Origin: Mycolicibacterium madagascariense
Lineage (GTDB): Bacteria > Actinomycetota > Actinomycetes > Mycobacteriales > Mycobacteriaceae
Assembly (NCBI RefSeq): GCF_010729665.1
Contig: NZ_AP022610.1
Coordinates: 2,294,001 to 2,358,000, forward strand
Length of the DNA: 64,000 nt
Reading direction: 5' to 3'
Shown: positions 17,997 to 27,756 of the stretch, in pieces
Numbering within the stretch: position 1 is the stretch's first letter
Layout: each line of letters opens with the position of its first letter
Translations under genes and position numbers: made by a program
The notes under the pieces: model-generated
What the model saw: only the letters and a program-made list of their open reading frames with translations
What the model was told of the DNA's origin: nothing
Databases searched by the model: none

Positions 17997-19178
17997 GTGA
18001 CGTCGGGTGGCAGGGAGCGATTGCGGATACTCGTGCTGGGGAGCACCGGCTCGATCGGCACCCAGGCGCTGGACGTGATCGCCGCCAACCCCGACCGCTT
18101 CGAAGTCGTGGGCTTGGCCGCGGGTGGCGGAAATCCTGAGCTGTTGAGCAAGCAGCGGGCGCAGACCGGGGTCGCCAATGTCGCAGTGGCCTCGCCGGAG
18201 GCTGCCGACGCGATCGGCGACGTGACCTACGTCGGCGCCGACGCGGCCACCCGTCTCGTCGAGGACGTCGAGGCCGACGTCGTCCTCAATGCCTTGGTGG
18301 GAGCCTTGGGGCTGCGACCGACCCTGGCGGCCCTGGAATCCGGCGCACGTCTCGCGCTGGCGAACAAGGAGTCGTTGATCGCCGGCGGTCCGCTGGTGCT
18401 GAAGGCGGCCCAGCCCGATCAGATCGTGCCGGTCGACTCCGAGCACTCCGCGTTGGCGCAGTGTCTGCGCGGCGGCTCGGCCGCCGAGGTCGACCGGCTG
18501 GTGCTGACGGCGTCCGGCGGCCCGTTCCGCGGCTGGTCGGCCGCCGACCTCGACGCCGTCACCCCGCAGCAGGCGGGCGCGCACCCCACGTGGTCGATGG
18601 GTCCGATGAACACGCTGAACTCCGCATCGCTGGTGAACAAGGGGCTTGAGCTCATCGAGACCCACCTGCTGTTCGGCATCGACTACGAGCGGATCGACGT
18701 CGTCGTGCATCCGCAGTCGATCGTGCACTCGATGGTGACCTTCGTCGACGGCTCCACGATCGCTCAGGCCAGTCCGCCGGACATGCGGCTGCCCATCGCG
18801 CTGGCGCTCGGATGGCCGGATCGCGTACCGGGCGCCGCCGCGGCGTGCGACTTCACCACGGCCTCGACCTGGAATTTCGAGCCGCTCGACGACGAGGTGT
18901 TCCCGGCGGTGGCGCTGGCCCGGGAGGCGGGCAGCCGCGGCGGATGCCTCACCGCGGTATACAACGCAGCCAACGAGGAGGCCGCGGCGGCGTTCCTGGC
19001 GGGGCGGATCCGCTTCCCGGCGATCGTGCGGATCGTGGGTGAGGTGCTGCGCGCTGCCGACCAGTGGGCCGCCGAACCGGTTACCGTGGAAGACGTACTC
19101 GAGGCGCAGGACTGGGCGAGAGCCAGGGCTGGCACCGCCGTCACGCAGGCAGCACAGGAGGTCGTACCAACCCGATGA
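17997..19178 (+). CDS. dxr: 1-deoxy-D-xylulose 5-phosphate reductoisomerase
   Basis: 393 residues. It converts DXP to 2-C-methylerythritol 4-phosphate with NADPH, the committed step of the MEP isoprenoid pathway and the fosmidomycin target. The NADPH motif GSTGSIG is at residues 15-21. Substrate and metal residues are in [19 protein letters not shown] and [22 protein letters not shown] 17997 is chosen on promoter position; an upstream GTG at 17940 would add unrelated sequence. The stop overlaps the rip1 start. Confidence 0.95.
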   Translation: MTSGGRERLRILVLGSTGSIGTQALDVIAANPDRFEVVGLAAGGGNPELLSKQRAQTGVANVAVASPEAADAIGDVTYVGADAATRLVEDVEADVVLNALVGALGLRPTLAALESGARLALANKESLIAGGPLVLKAAQPDQIVPVDSEHSALAQCLRGGSAAEVDRLVLTASGGPFRGWSAADLDAVTPQQAGAHPTWSMGPMNTLNSASLVNKGLELIETHLLFGIDYERIDVVVHPQSIVHSMVTFVDGSTIAQASPPDMRLPIALALGWPDRVPGAAAACDFTTASTWNFEPLDDEVFPAVALAREAGSRGGCLTAVYNAANEEAAAAFLAGRIRFPAIVRIVGEVLRAADQWAAEPVTVEDVLEAQDWARARAGTAVTQAAQEVVPTR

Positions 19179-20404
19179 TGTTCGTACTGGGCATTGTGCT
19201 GTTCGCACTGGCGATCCTGGTGTCGGTCGCGCTGCACGAATGCGGGCACATGTGGGTGGCACGCGCCACCGGAATGAAGGTGCGGCGCTACTTCGTGGGC
19301 TTCGGCCCGACGGTGTGGTCGACGAAGCGGCCCAACCGGCTCGGCTACACCGAATACGGCGTCAAGGCCGTTCCCCTCGGTGGCTTCTGCGACATCGCCG
19401 GCATGACGTCGGTCGACCAGCTCGCCCCGGAGGATCAGCCGCACGCGATGTTCCGGCAGAAGGTGTGGAAGCGCGTCGCAGTGCTCTTCGCAGGCCCCGG
19501 CATGAACTTCGTCATCGGGCTCGTCCTGCTGTACGCCATCGCGGTGGTCTGGGGCCTGCCCAACCTGCATCCGCCCACCGCCGCCATCGTCGGCGAAACC
19601 GCTTGTGTCGCACCGGAAGTCGCCAAGGGCAAACTGGGTCAGTGCCAGGGCCCCGGGCCGGCGGCGACGGCGGGCATCAAGCCGGGTGACACGGTGGTGA
19701 AGGTCGGCAGCACCGACGTGGACACCTTCGAGAAGATGGTCGCGGCGGTGCGCACGCTCGACGGGCCGACGCCGTTCGTCGTGCAGCGCAACGAGAGTGG
19801 CCGGACCACGGAGTTCACCACCACGGTCGACCCCACGCGCACCACGCGCTGGACCAAGGACGGCAACGGTGGGGCCACCAACGTGGCTGCCGTTGGCATC
19901 GCCGCCGCCCAATTCGGTCCGACGCACTACAACCCGCTGTCGGCCGTGCCCGCGACGGTCGCCTTCACCGGCGATCTGGTGGTCGAACTCGGCAAGTCGC
20001 TGGCGAAGATCCCCACGAAGATCGGCGCCCTGTGGCACTCGATCGGCGGGGGAGTGCGCGACCCCGATACGCCGATCAGCGTCGTCGGCGCCAGCATCAT
20101 CGGTGGCGACACCGTCAACGCCGGGCTGTGGGTGGCGTTCTGGTTCTTCCTCGCCCAGCTGAACTTCGTGCTCGGCGCGATCAACCTGTTGCCGCTCCTG
20201 CCGTTCGACGGCGGCCACATCGCGATTGCCGTGTACGAGAAGATCCGCAATATGATTCGCTCGGCGCGCGGCAAGGTCGCCGGCGCCCCCGTGAACTACC
20301 TCAAGCTGATGCCCGCCACCTACGTCGTCCTCGTCGTGGTGGGCGGCTACATGCTGCTGACCGTTACCGCCGACCTGGTCAACCCGATCAGGCTCTTTCA
20401 ATAG
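19175..20404 (+). CDS. rip1: Site-2 protease Rip1 (RseP/M50 family)
   Basis: 409 residues. The zinc metalloprotease motif HECGH is at residues 21-25 in the first membrane helix, and the third metal ligand is in LLPFDGGH near residue 345. A PDZ domain lies between ([19 protein letters not shown]). In M. tuberculosis Rip1 cleaves anti-sigma factors, including RskA, which controls SigK; notably SigK-type promoters lie just upstream of this gene cluster. AGGAGGT at 19156-19162 precedes the start; ATGATGA overlaps the dxr stop. The dxr-rip1-ispG order is conserved in mycobacteria. Confidence 0.95.
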   Translation: MMFVLGIVLFALAILVSVALHECGHMWVARATGMKVRRYFVGFGPTVWSTKRPNRLGYTEYGVKAVPLGGFCDIAGMTSVDQLAPEDQPHAMFRQKVWKRVAVLFAGPGMNFVIGLVLLYAIAVVWGLPNLHPPTAAIVGETACVAPEVAKGKLGQCQGPGPAATAGIKPGDTVVKVGSTDVDTFEKMVAAVRTLDGPTPFVVQRNESGRTTEFTTTVDPTRTTRWTKDGNGGATNVAAVGIAAAQFGPTHYNPLSAVPATVAFTGDLVVELGKSLAKIPTKIGALWHSIGGGVRDPDTPISVVGASIIGGDTVNAGLWVAFWFFLAQLNFVLGAINLLPLLPFDGGHIAIAVYEKIRNMIRSARGKVAGAPVNYLKLMPATYVVLVVVGGYMLLTVTADLVNPIRLFQ

Positions 20405-20423
20405 TCACGACGAAGGAACTCTC

Positions 20424-21575
20424 ATGACCGTCGGTTTGGGATTGCCGGCACCGCCGCCGCCGACGCTGGCCAAGCGCCGCAAGACCCGTCAGCTCATGGT
20501 CGGTGACGTCGGCGTCGGCAGCGACTACCCGATCGCCGTGCAGTCGATGTGCACCACCAAGACCCACGACGTCAATGCGACGCTGCAGCAGATCGCCGAG
20601 CTGACCGCGTCGGGCTGTGACATCGTCCGCGTGGCGTGCCCCCGTCAGGAGGATGCCGACGCGCTTCCCGCGATCGCCAAGAAGGCGAACATCCCCGTCA
20701 TCGCCGACATCCACTTCCAGCCGAAGTACATCTTCGCGGCGATCGACGCGGGCTGCGCGGCGGTGCGCGTCAACCCCGGCAACATCAAGGAGTTCGACGG
20801 TCGGGTCAAGGAGGTCGCGAAGGCCGCCGGTGACGCGGGCATCCCGATCCGCATCGGCGTCAACGCCGGTTCACTCGATCCGCGGTTGATGAAGAAGTAC
20901 GGCAGGGCGACGCCGGAGGCGCTCGTCGAGTCGGCCCTGTGGGAGGCCTCGCTGTTCGAGGAGCACGGGTTCGGCGACATCAAGATCAGCGTCAAGCACA
21001 ACGATCCGGTGATCATGGTGGCCGCCTACGAGCAGCTCGCCGAGAAGTGCGACTACCCGCTGCACCTCGGCGTCACCGAAGCGGGTCCCGCCTTCCAGGG
21101 CACCATCAAGTCCGCCGTCGCGTTCGGTGCGCTGCTGGCCAGGGGCATCGGTGACACGATCCGGGTGTCGCTGTCGGCGCCGCCGGTCGAGGAGATCAAG
21201 GTCGGCACGCAGATCCTCGAGTCGCTGAACCTGCGTCCGCGTGGGCTGGAGATCGTGTCGTGCCCGTCGTGCGGGCGCGCGCAGGTCGACGTCTACACGC
21301 TCGCCAACGAGGTGTCGGCGGGACTCGAGGGTCTGGACGTCCCGCTGCGCGTCGCGGTCATGGGATGCGTCGTCAACGGACCGGGAGAGGCCCGCGAGGC
21401 CGACCTCGGGGTGGCGTCCGGCAACGGCAAGGGACAGATCTTCGTCAGCGGCGAGGTGATCAAGACCGTGCCCGAGCAGATGATCGTCGAGACGTTGATC
21501 GAAGAGGCGATGAAACTCGCCGAGGAGCGCGGCCTGCATGATGCCAGCGGCGCACCCATTGTGACCGTAAGCTGA
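20424..21575 (+). CDS. ispG: 4-hydroxy-3-methylbut-2-enyl-diphosphate synthase
   Basis: 383 residues. This 4Fe-4S enzyme converts MEcPP to HMBPP, late in the MEP pathway, using reduced ferredoxin or flavodoxin. The TIM-barrel part includes [15 protein letters not shown] and VRVNPGNI. The cluster-binding C-terminal part has CPSCGR and [16 protein letters not shown] lies six bases upstream of the ATG. It follows rip1 by 19 bp in an apparent dxr-rip1-ispG operon. Confidence 0.95.
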   Translation: MTVGLGLPAPPPPTLAKRRKTRQLMVGDVGVGSDYPIAVQSMCTTKTHDVNATLQQIAELTASGCDIVRVACPRQEDADALPAIAKKANIPVIADIHFQPKYIFAAIDAGCAAVRVNPGNIKEFDGRVKEVAKAAGDAGIPIRIGVNAGSLDPRLMKKYGRATPEALVESALWEASLFEEHGFGDIKISVKHNDPVIMVAAYEQLAEKCDYPLHLGVTEAGPAFQGTIKSAVAFGALLARGIGDTIRVSLSAPPVEEIKVGTQILESLNLRPRGLEIVSCPSCGRAQVDVYTLANEVSAGLEGLDVPLRVAVMGCVVNGPGEAREADLGVASGNGKGQIFVSGEVIKTVPEQMIVETLIEEAMKLAEERGLHDASGAPIVTVS

Positions 21576-21637
21576 CGGGGAAGCCGTGGTCCGGGTCACC
21601 CGTGGCCCCGGTCGCAGCCAGCACCTAGAAGGACCCC

Positions 21638-22492
21638 ATGTCCGCTCCTCCGCTGTTTCGGCTCGCCGATGAGCGACGCGTCTCGGTGGTACGCGATGCC
21701 GCCATGGTGCGCCGGGTCCTCGACGAGGACCCCATCGGCTCCTGCATGGTCGCCTCCCGGGTGGCCGACCACGGCGTCGACCCCACGGCCATCGGTGGCG
21801 AGATGTGGACCAGGCGCCGACCGACCGACTCGCTGTGCTTCGCCGGGGCGAACCTGATCCCGCTTCGCGGCGAGATCGGTGACCTGGTGGCCTTCGCGGA
21901 CAAGGCCACGAGCACCGCCCGTCGGTGCTCGTCGCTGGTCGGTCGCGCCGAGTTGGTGATGCCGATGTGGCACCGGCTCGAGAGCGCGTGGGGACCCGCG
22001 CGCGACGTGCGCGACCACCAACCGCTGATGGCGCTCGACGCGGAACCGCAGTGTGCGATCGATCCCCGGGTGCGCCCCGTGCGCATCGAGGAACTCGACG
22101 CCTACCTGGTGGCCGCGGTCGACATGTTCATCGGCGAGGTGGGCGTCGATCCGCGACTCGGAGACGGCGGGCGGGGATACCGTCGCCGCGTCGCCGGGCT
22201 CATCACGGCGGGTCGGGCGTGGGCGCGTTTCGAACACGGTCAGGTGGTGTTCAAGGCCGAGGTCGGCTCGCAGTCGCCGTCGGTCGGACAGATCCAGGGC
22301 GTGTGGGTGCATCCCGACTGGCGTGGCCGGGGACTGGGGGCTGCGGGCACGGCGGCGCTGGCCGGAGCCGTGGTCCGCAGCGGCCGCGTCGCGAGCCTCT
22401 ACGTCAACGGCTACAACACGATTGCGCGAGCGACCTACGCCCGCATCGGGTTCACCGAGGTCGGCACCTTCGCCACCGTGCTGCTCGACTGA
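21638..22492 (+). CDS. GNAT-family N-acetyltransferase (Rv2867c-like)
   Basis: 284 residues with a C-terminal GNAT domain. The acetyl-CoA pyrophosphate loop is in IQGVWVHPDWRGRGLGAAGTAAL, and the downstream strand is ASLYVNGYNTIARATYARIGF. The N-terminal ~130 residues are a less conserved second acyltransferase-like half (DUF4081 type). AGAAGGA precedes the ATG. It sits 62 bp after ispG as in M. tuberculosis. Substrate unknown. Confidence 0.85.
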   Translation: MSAPPLFRLADERRVSVVRDAAMVRRVLDEDPIGSCMVASRVADHGVDPTAIGGEMWTRRRPTDSLCFAGANLIPLRGEIGDLVAFADKATSTARRCSSLVGRAELVMPMWHRLESAWGPARDVRDHQPLMALDAEPQCAIDPRVRPVRIEELDAYLVAAVDMFIGEVGVDPRLGDGGRGYRRRVAGLITAGRAWARFEHGQVVFKAEVGSQSPSVGQIQGVWVHPDWRGRGLGAAGTAALAGAVVRSGRVASLYVNGYNTIARATYARIGFTEVGTFATVLLD

Positions 22493-22555
22493 TCACGGAA
22501 CGATCTCGGTGCGCCTACGGCGCGATCGCGGCCGAGCCTTCTAACATCAGCCCCA

Positions 22556-24382
22556 ATGGCAACACGAACCACATCAGCCTCACGCGTCACCGGGCTCCTG
22601 ACGGTGCTCGCGGTCGTCGCCGCCATCGGTGGCCTCACTGCCTGCACGCCCAAGCCCAACGGTCCCGAACCGGTCGCGACGGCGTTCTTCACCGCGCTCG
22701 CCAAGGGTGACACCACCGCGGCGGCCGCCCTCAGCGACCGCCCCGAGGCCGCGCGGTCCGCGCTCAACGAAGCCTGGGCCGGATTGCAGGCCACCCGGCT
22801 CGACGCGCAGATCACCGGGTCGAAGTACGCCGAGGACACCGGCAGCGTCTCCTACCGCTACACCTGGCACCTGCCCAAGAAGCGCCTGTGGACCTACGAC
22901 GGCCAACTCAACATGGTCCGCAACGAGGGACGCTGGGAAGTGCGTTGGAGCGCAACGGGATTGAATCCCAACCTCGGTGAGAACCAGACGTTCGCGCTGC
23001 GGGCCGACGCGCCACCGCGGGCGTCGGTCAACGAGTTGGGCGGCACCGACGTGCTCCGTCCGGGCTACCTGTACAACTACGCGCTCGACGCGAAGGCCGC
23101 GGGCAGCGCCCTGATGGCGACCGCCACCACCGTCGCCGACACCCTGCGACGGTTCGATCCCACGATGGTCGCGCAACGCCTCGCCGAGACCGCGAGCTCG
23201 TCGGCCACGCCGCTGGACCTGATCACCCTCCGGCAGTCCGATCGCGACGCGGTGGCGCCGGCGATCGGAGGACTGCCCGGTCTCGTCATCACCCCGCGGG
23301 CCGAACTGCTACCCACCGACGACAACTTCGCCCCCGACATCATCGCCCAGGTGAAGAAGGCCGTCGTCGACGAGCTCGACGGACAGGCCGGCTGGCGCGT
23401 CGTGAGCGTCAACCAGAACGGCGGCGACGTCGACGTCCTCCACGAAACCCCCGGCGCGCCAGCACCTTCGGTGACGATCAGCCTCGACCGCTCCGTGCAG
23501 AACGCCGCTCAGGACGCGGTGAACATGGTGGGCAAGAAGGCCATGATCGTCGCCATCAAGCCGTCGACCGGCGAGATCCTCGCCGTCGCGCAGAACGCCG
23601 CCGCCGACGCGGACGGACCCACCGCCACGACGGGTCTGTACCCCCCGGGCTCGACGTTCAAGATCATCACCGCGGGCGCGGCCATCGACCGCGACATGGC
23701 CACCCCCAACACACTTCTCGGCTGCCCGGGGCACATCGACATTGGCCAGCGCACGATCCCCAACTACGGCGGTTTCGACCTCGGCACGGTCCCCATGTCG
23801 CGGGCCTTCGCGAATTCCTGCAACACCACCTTCGCCGAGCTGGCCAGTAGGATGCCGCCGCGCGGATTGACCTCGGCCGCAGCGCAATACGGCATCGGCA
23901 ACGACTACGTCGTGGAGGGCATCCCGACGGTGACCGGCTCGGTCCCCCCGACGGTCAACCTCACCGAGCGCACCGAGGACGGCTTCGGGCAGGGCAAGGT
24001 GCTCGTCAGCCCGTTCGGGATGGCGCTGGCCGCCGCGACCGTCGCCGCGGGCAAGACGCCCGTGCCCCAGCTGATCGAGGGCACCCACACCGAGGTGGCG
24101 GCAGGTGACACCCCGACCATCACGTCCAAGATGCTCGACGGCCTGCGGCCCATGATGCAGATGGTCGTCCAGAGCGGAACGGCCAAGGAGCTCAACAAGA
24201 GCGGAGACGTCCGCGGCAAGACGGGGGAGGCCGAGTACGACGGCGGGTCGCACGCCTGGTTCGCCGGGTACCGCGGAGACTTGGCGTTCGCCGCGCTCAT
24301 CGTCGGCGGCGGTAGCTCCGAGTACGCCGTCCGGATGTGTCGGGACATGCTCGGCGAGCTGCCCGCCGACTACCTGTCCTGA
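22556..24382 (+). CDS. Penicillin-binding lipoprotein (class B transpeptidase)
   Basis: 608 residues, orthologous by order and content to Rv2864c. The lipobox GLTAC puts the lipidated Cys at residue 30. An NTF2-like MecA_N domain follows (~33-150), then a dimerisation region and the transpeptidase domain with PPGSTFK (Ser366, Lys369), SCN (421-423) and GKTGEAEYDGGSHAWFAG. It should crosslink peptidoglycan and bind beta-lactams. A TAACAT box eight bases before the ATG suggests a very short or absent leader. Confidence 0.93.
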   Translation: MATRTTSASRVTGLLTVLAVVAAIGGLTACTPKPNGPEPVATAFFTALAKGDTTAAAALSDRPEAARSALNEAWAGLQATRLDAQITGSKYAEDTGSVSYRYTWHLPKKRLWTYDGQLNMVRNEGRWEVRWSATGLNPNLGENQTFALRADAPPRASVNELGGTDVLRPGYLYNYALDAKAAGSALMATATTVADTLRRFDPTMVAQRLAETASSSATPLDLITLRQSDRDAVAPAIGGLPGLVITPRAELLPTDDNFAPDIIAQVKKAVVDELDGQAGWRVVSVNQNGGDVDVLHETPGAPAPSVTISLDRSVQNAAQDAVNMVGKKAMIVAIKPSTGEILAVAQNAAADADGPTATTGLYPPGSTFKIITAGAAIDRDMATPNTLLGCPGHIDIGQRTIPNYGGFDLGTVPMSRAFANSCNTTFAELASRMPPRGLTSAAAQYGIGNDYVVEGIPTVTGSVPPTVNLTERTEDGFGQGKVLVSPFGMALAAATVAAGKTPVPQLIEGTHTEVAAGDTPTITSKMLDGLRPMMQMVVQSGTAKELNKSGDVRGKTGEAEYDGGSHAWFAGYRGDLAFAALIVGGGSSEYAVRMCRDMLGELPADYLS

Positions 24383-24411
24383 GTAGCCTGGTCCCCGAAA
24401 GGACGGGCAGC

Positions 24412-25008
24412 ATGACCAACTCGGGAATCGGTTCCGACACCGGCGCGGACGCCGCGGTGCTCCGCATCTCCGACGCCGACCGCAACGGCACGCTGCGACG
24501 GCTGCACAACGCCGTCGCGCTCGGCCTGATCGACATCGACGAATTCGAGGAGCGGTCCGCGGCGGTGTCGCAGGCGCGCCTGCACTCCGAGTTGGCCGCA
24601 TTGGTCGGTGACCTGCCCGGCCCCGGCGCGATCGTGACGACCGCGACCGACCGCGTCGAGCTGCGCGGCGTGCTCGGTTCGTTGAAGCGTCAGGGCGAAT
24701 GGATCGTGCCGACGCGGCTGTCGCTGGTGCGGCGGATGGGGTCGATCGATCTGGACCTCACCAGAGCGCGGTTCGCCGGCCCCATCGTCGTCATCGAGCT
24801 CGACGTGAAGTTCGGGTCGGTCGACATCCGGCTCCCCGACGGTGCCAGCGCCTCCATCGACGACGTCGAGGTGGTGGTCGGCAGCGCCCGCGATCACCGC
24901 AAGGACGCCCCGGCGGAGGGCCGACCGCACGTCATCCTGACCGGCCGCAGCGTATGCGGGTCCATCGACATCCGCGGCCCGCGCAAGTCGTTCTTCAACC
25001 GTCGCTAG
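24412..25008 (+). CDS. DUF1707 domain protein
   Basis: 198 residues. The N-terminal DUF1707 motif is clear (LRISDADRNGTLRRLHNAVALGLIDIDEFEERSA), and a beta-repeat C-terminal domain follows with GSLKRQGEWIVP and KFGSVDIRLPDGA, similar to LiaF/DUF4097-type cell-envelope response proteins. No membrane helix is visible. AAAGGA precedes the ATG at a longer than usual distance. It follows the PBP gene by 29 bp. Function unknown, probably envelope-related. Confidence 0.8.
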   Translation: MTNSGIGSDTGADAAVLRISDADRNGTLRRLHNAVALGLIDIDEFEERSAAVSQARLHSELAALVGDLPGPGAIVTTATDRVELRGVLGSLKRQGEWIVPTRLSLVRRMGSIDLDLTRARFAGPIVVIELDVKFGSVDIRLPDGASASIDDVEVVVGSARDHRKDAPAEGRPHVILTGRSVCGSIDIRGPRKSFFNRR

Positions 25009-25025
25009 CCGCCCGGGCCCGGCGC

Positions 25026-25412
25026 TCAGAGGCGCGCGTCCAGGACGGCGAAGCTCAACGTCGCCCTCGTCGCCAGCCGGTCGCGACCCACGTCGACGAC
25101 GTCGACGGACGTCACCACGATGCGGCGGCCCGCCCGGACGATGGTGGCCTCGGCGCGGGCCGGCCCCTCCACGATGGGCGCCAGGAAGTGGACGTTCATG
25201 TCCGCGGTCGTGACATCCTGGTGCGGCCCAACGACATTGCGCGCCAAGCGCCCGGCGGCGATGTCGATCAACGTGGCCACCAGCCCGCCCTGCAGCGCGC
25301 CCCGGACGTTGACCAGATCGGGCCTGTTGTCCATCTCGATGACCATGCGTTCGGCGGACTCCTCGACGTCGCGCATGCCCAGGCGGTGCAGCAGGTGTTC
25401 GCGTTCGATCAC
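25026..25412 (-). CDS. Hotdog-fold thioesterase (PaaI type)
   Basis: 128 residues with the PaaI/DUF4442-like hotdog pattern: [23 protein letters not shown] (active-site helix) and [32 protein letters not shown]. Such enzymes hydrolyse acyl-CoA thioesters. The start is GTG 25412, with TACCGT six bases upstream on the same strand, predicting a leaderless transcript. It is convergent with the DUF1707 gene and divergent from map. Confidence 0.82.
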   Translation of the reverse strand: MIEREHLLHRLGMRDVEESAERMVIEMDNRPDLVNVRGALQGGLVATLIDIAAGRLARNVVGPHQDVTTADMNVHFLAPIVEGPARAEATIVRAGRRIVVTSVDVVDVGRDRLATRATLSFAVLDARL

Positions 25413-25418
25413 CGCCCG

Positions 25419-25424
25419 ACGGTA
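25419..25424 (-). promoter_or_regulatory. -10 box TACCGT, leaderless promoter of the hotdog gene
   Basis: Read on the minus strand, TACCGT then six bases then the GTG start at 25412. Confidence 0.48.
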
Positions 25425-25486
25425 ACATCACTCTCGTTTACCGAGAGCGGTGTTCTTGCCGTTCGATCGGCGCGCGGGGTAGCGGT

Positions 25487-25492
25487 TACGCT
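25487..25492 (+). promoter_or_regulatory. -10 box TACGCT, leaderless promoter of map
   Basis: TACGCT is followed by six bases and the ATG at 25499. The same hexamer and spacing precede the LysR gene at 49721. Confidence 0.52.
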
Positions 25493-25498
25493 GGCAGG

Positions 25499-26359
25499 AT
25501 GTCCGTTCGCACCGCGCTTCGACCCGGAACGCTGTCCCCGACCCTGCCGGTACCCAAGTCGATCCCGCGCCCCGAATACGCCTGGCAGCCAGTCGTGCAC
25601 GAGGGCACCGAACCGTGGGTGCAGACCCCCGACGTCATCGACAGGATGCGGGTGGCCAGCCGCATCGCCGCCAACGCGCTCGCCGAGGCGGGCCGCGCGG
25701 TGACGCCCGGTGTCACGACCGACGAGCTCGACCGCATCGCGCACGACTACATGGTCGACCACGGCGCGTACCCGTCGACGTTGGGCTACAAGGGATTTCC
25801 GAAGTCCTGCTGCACGTCGCTGAACGAGGTCATCTGCCACGGCATCCCCGACTCGACCGTGGTGCAGGACGGTGACATCGTCAACATCGACGTCACGGCC
25901 TACCTCGACGGCGTCCACGGCGACACGAACGCCACCTTCCTGGCGGGCGACGTCTCCGAGGAGCACCGCCTCCTGGTCGAGCGCACCAGGGAGGCGACGC
26001 TGCGGGCGATCAAGGCCGTCAAGCCGGGGCGGCAGTTGTCCGTCGTCGGACGCGTCATCGAGGCATACGCAAACCGCTTCGGCTACAACGTCGTTCGCGA
26101 CTTCACCGGCCACGGCATCGGCACCACGTTCCACAACGGTCTGGTGGTGCTGCACTACGATCAGCCCGCGGTCGACACCGTCATCGAACCCGGCATGACG
26201 TTCACCATCGAACCCATGATCAACCTCGGCGGCTTGGACTACGAGATCTGGGACGACGGCTGGACGGTCGCCACCGTCGACAAGAAGTGGACCGCGCAAT
26301 TCGAGCACACCCTCGTCGTCACCGACGACGGGGCCGAGATCCTCACGCTCCCAGGGTGA
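25499..26359 (+). CDS. map: Methionine aminopeptidase type I
   Basis: 286 residues. It removes N-terminal methionine from new proteins. Metal ligands are at D131, D142, H205, E238 and E269. The ~40-residue N-terminal extension with PxxP (PKSIPRPEY) is the actinobacterial type Ic feature thought to contact the ribosome. Its length matches M. tuberculosis MapB (Rv2861c). The stop overlaps the GTG of the next gene (GTGA). Confidence 0.95.
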   Translation: MSVRTALRPGTLSPTLPVPKSIPRPEYAWQPVVHEGTEPWVQTPDVIDRMRVASRIAANALAEAGRAVTPGVTTDELDRIAHDYMVDHGAYPSTLGYKGFPKSCCTSLNEVICHGIPDSTVVQDGDIVNIDVTAYLDGVHGDTNATFLAGDVSEEHRLLVERTREATLRAIKAVKPGRQLSVVGRVIEAYANRFGYNVVRDFTGHGIGTTFHNGLVVLHYDQPAVDTVIEPGMTFTIEPMINLGGLDYEIWDDGWTVATVDKKWTAQFEHTLVVTDDGAEILTLPG

Positions 26360-27063
26360 CGTCCCTCCCGCGAGCAGACGCATATGCGCGCCATTCCACG
26401 GCGTGTCGGACGTGTTTGCGGCTGTTCGCGGGGTTGATCGCGCTGGTCGTGCTCAGCGGCTGCACGGTGAAGGGCACCGCGACCTGGCCGGGCGCGCGCT
26501 TGAACGCCGGCCTGCTGACCGCCGCCGACTTCCCCAGGGGCGTTCAATTCGACAAGATCGTCGAGCCGCCCGGTGGCGAGGGGAGCGGTGACGGCCCGCC
26601 CGCGATGATCTCCGAGCCGGCGGGTTGTTCGGACGGGCTGACCCGGGTGATCGCGGCCTCCGCCGAGCGGGGCCCCGGCAGCGCCGCGAAGTACTCCGTG
26701 GCCTACGACGGAGCCAGGATCGTCATGACGGTGCTGACCTCGACCCTCGACCTGGATCAGCTGGACGCCACCGCCACGCGATGCGCGCGCTACGAGACGT
26801 TCTTCGACCGGTCCTCCCCGGCGATCCCGGTCACCACGACCAAGCTGCCGCCACCGCGCCCGGGAGCACTGACGTACCGCCAGACCCTGCGGCTGCAGGG
26901 CCGCGACAGCAGCGTCTACCTAGCGTTCGAGAACGTCGGCGACTCGGCGATGTTCGGCATGGCGTTCCCGACCCCGAATCCGGACATCCCCGCCAAAGGC
27001 TCGCTGCCACAGACGTTTCTGGACGTCATCGCCAAACAGGCCGATCGGCTGCGCAGGGGCTGA
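26356..27063 (+). CDS. Putative lipoprotein of unknown function
   Basis: 235 residues. A hydrophobic signal ends in VVLSGC, giving a lipidated Cys at residue 36. The mature part resembles mycobacterial sensor-type lipoproteins of unknown role ([44 protein letters not shown]). The GTG start overlaps the map stop (GTGA), so it is translationally coupled. The first ~25 residues before the hydrophobic core are encoded by a copy of a dispersed palindromic repeat, which makes the N-terminus unusually long for a lipoprotein signal; a start inside the repeat cannot be excluded. Confidence 0.7.
   Translation: MTSLPRADAYARHSTACRTCLRLFAGLIALVVLSGCTVKGTATWPGARLNAGLLTAADFPRGVQFDKIVEPPGGEGSGDGPPAMISEPAGCSDGLTRVIAASAERGPGSAAKYSVAYDGARIVMTVLTSTLDLDQLDATATRCARYETFFDRSSPAIPVTTTKLPPPRPGALTYRQTLRLQGRDSSVYLAFENVGDSAMFGMAFPTPNPDIPAKGSLPQTFLDVIAKQADRLRRG
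26367..26431. repeat. Dispersed palindromic repeat, copy 1
   Basis: The left arm CCGCGAGCAGACGCA and right arm TGCGGCTGTTCGCGG pair at 13 of 15 positions around a ~35-base centre containing CCACGGCGTGTCGGAC. A second copy with the same arms and the same centre is at 30892-30955. Here it lies inside the 5' end of a lipoprotein gene. Confidence 0.75.
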
Positions 27064-27114
27064 AGGAGCACCGGCGAGCCCGCCCAAAGCGGCACCGCGG
27101 ACCGGTAATCGCTG

Positions 27115-27120
27115 TAGCGT
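27115..27120 (+). promoter_or_regulatory. -10 box TAGCGT, leaderless promoter
   Basis: TAGCGT, six bases, then the ATG at 27127. Confidence 0.48.
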
Positions 27121-27126
27121 GACGCA

Positions 27127-27690
27127 ATGCCCTCGACCGTGCTGACCGTCGACGGATTCCCGGCCACCGTCGAGGTGTCCGGCCCCGAGAAGGGGTCGGT
27201 CGTCGTCCTGATCGGGGCCGCCCATCAGAGCCCCTCGGCCTACGACGCCGTCTGCCAACGCCTGCACACCGCGTCGCTGCGGACCGTCGTCATCGCTCCC
27301 GATCCGCGGCTGACGCCGAAGGCCGTCGTCGGGATCCTGGACTCGGTCGGGGTGCGGTGGGCGCTACTGGTGGGCGATCGCGTCGGTGGTGAACTGGCCT
27401 GGGAGCTGGCCGCCACCCGACTCGACCGGTTCATCGGTCTGGTCGTCGTCGACCGCGGCCACCCGCGCGTACCCGACCAGGCCGGCGTCGTCCGCGACGA
27501 GGGCTGCCCGCCCGTCGAGGTCAACACGACCGCACTGGTCAGTTCGCCCGCCGCGCGCAACGTCGCCCGGGCCAGCCAGCGCTACGTCTACGGCGACTAC
27601 CGGGTCGTCGAGTTGCTGGGCAGGCGCACCGCGCAGGAGTCCACGGCGCAACTGGCCGCCGAGATCGTGCTTCGCACCAGCACCTGGTGA
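27127..27690 (+). CDS. Short alpha/beta-hydrolase-like protein
   Basis: 187 residues, short for an alpha/beta hydrolase (usually 250 or more). The first strands are recognisable (GSVVVLIGAAHQSPSAYDAVCQRL), and the elbow LLVGDRVGGELAWELA has Asp where the nucleophilic Ser normally sits (GDxxGG). The cap and C-terminal histidine region appear shortened. It may be a non-catalytic or haloalkane-dehalogenase-like relative. A TAGCGT box precedes the ATG by six bases. It is convergent with the permease gene. Confidence 0.6.
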   Translation: MPSTVLTVDGFPATVEVSGPEKGSVVVLIGAAHQSPSAYDAVCQRLHTASLRTVVIAPDPRLTPKAVVGILDSVGVRWALLVGDRVGGELAWELAATRLDRFIGLVVVDRGHPRVPDQAGVVRDEGCPPVEVNTTALVSSPAARNVARASQRYVYGDYRVVELLGRRTAQESTAQLAAEIVLRTSTW

Positions 27691-27706
27691 CCCCGGACGG
27701 CACCGA

Positions 27707-27733
27707 GCCCCTCGGCCGTACGGCACGAGGGGC
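27707..27733. terminator. Bidirectional hairpin terminator
   Basis: GCCCCTCG pairs with CGAGGGGC, and the inner GCCG pairs with CGGC around TA, with one bulged A. It lies in the 66-bp gap between the convergent hydrolase-like and permease genes, serving either direction. Confidence 0.7.
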
Positions 27734-27756
27734 CCGGGGGACTGAGGGCGATCCGA

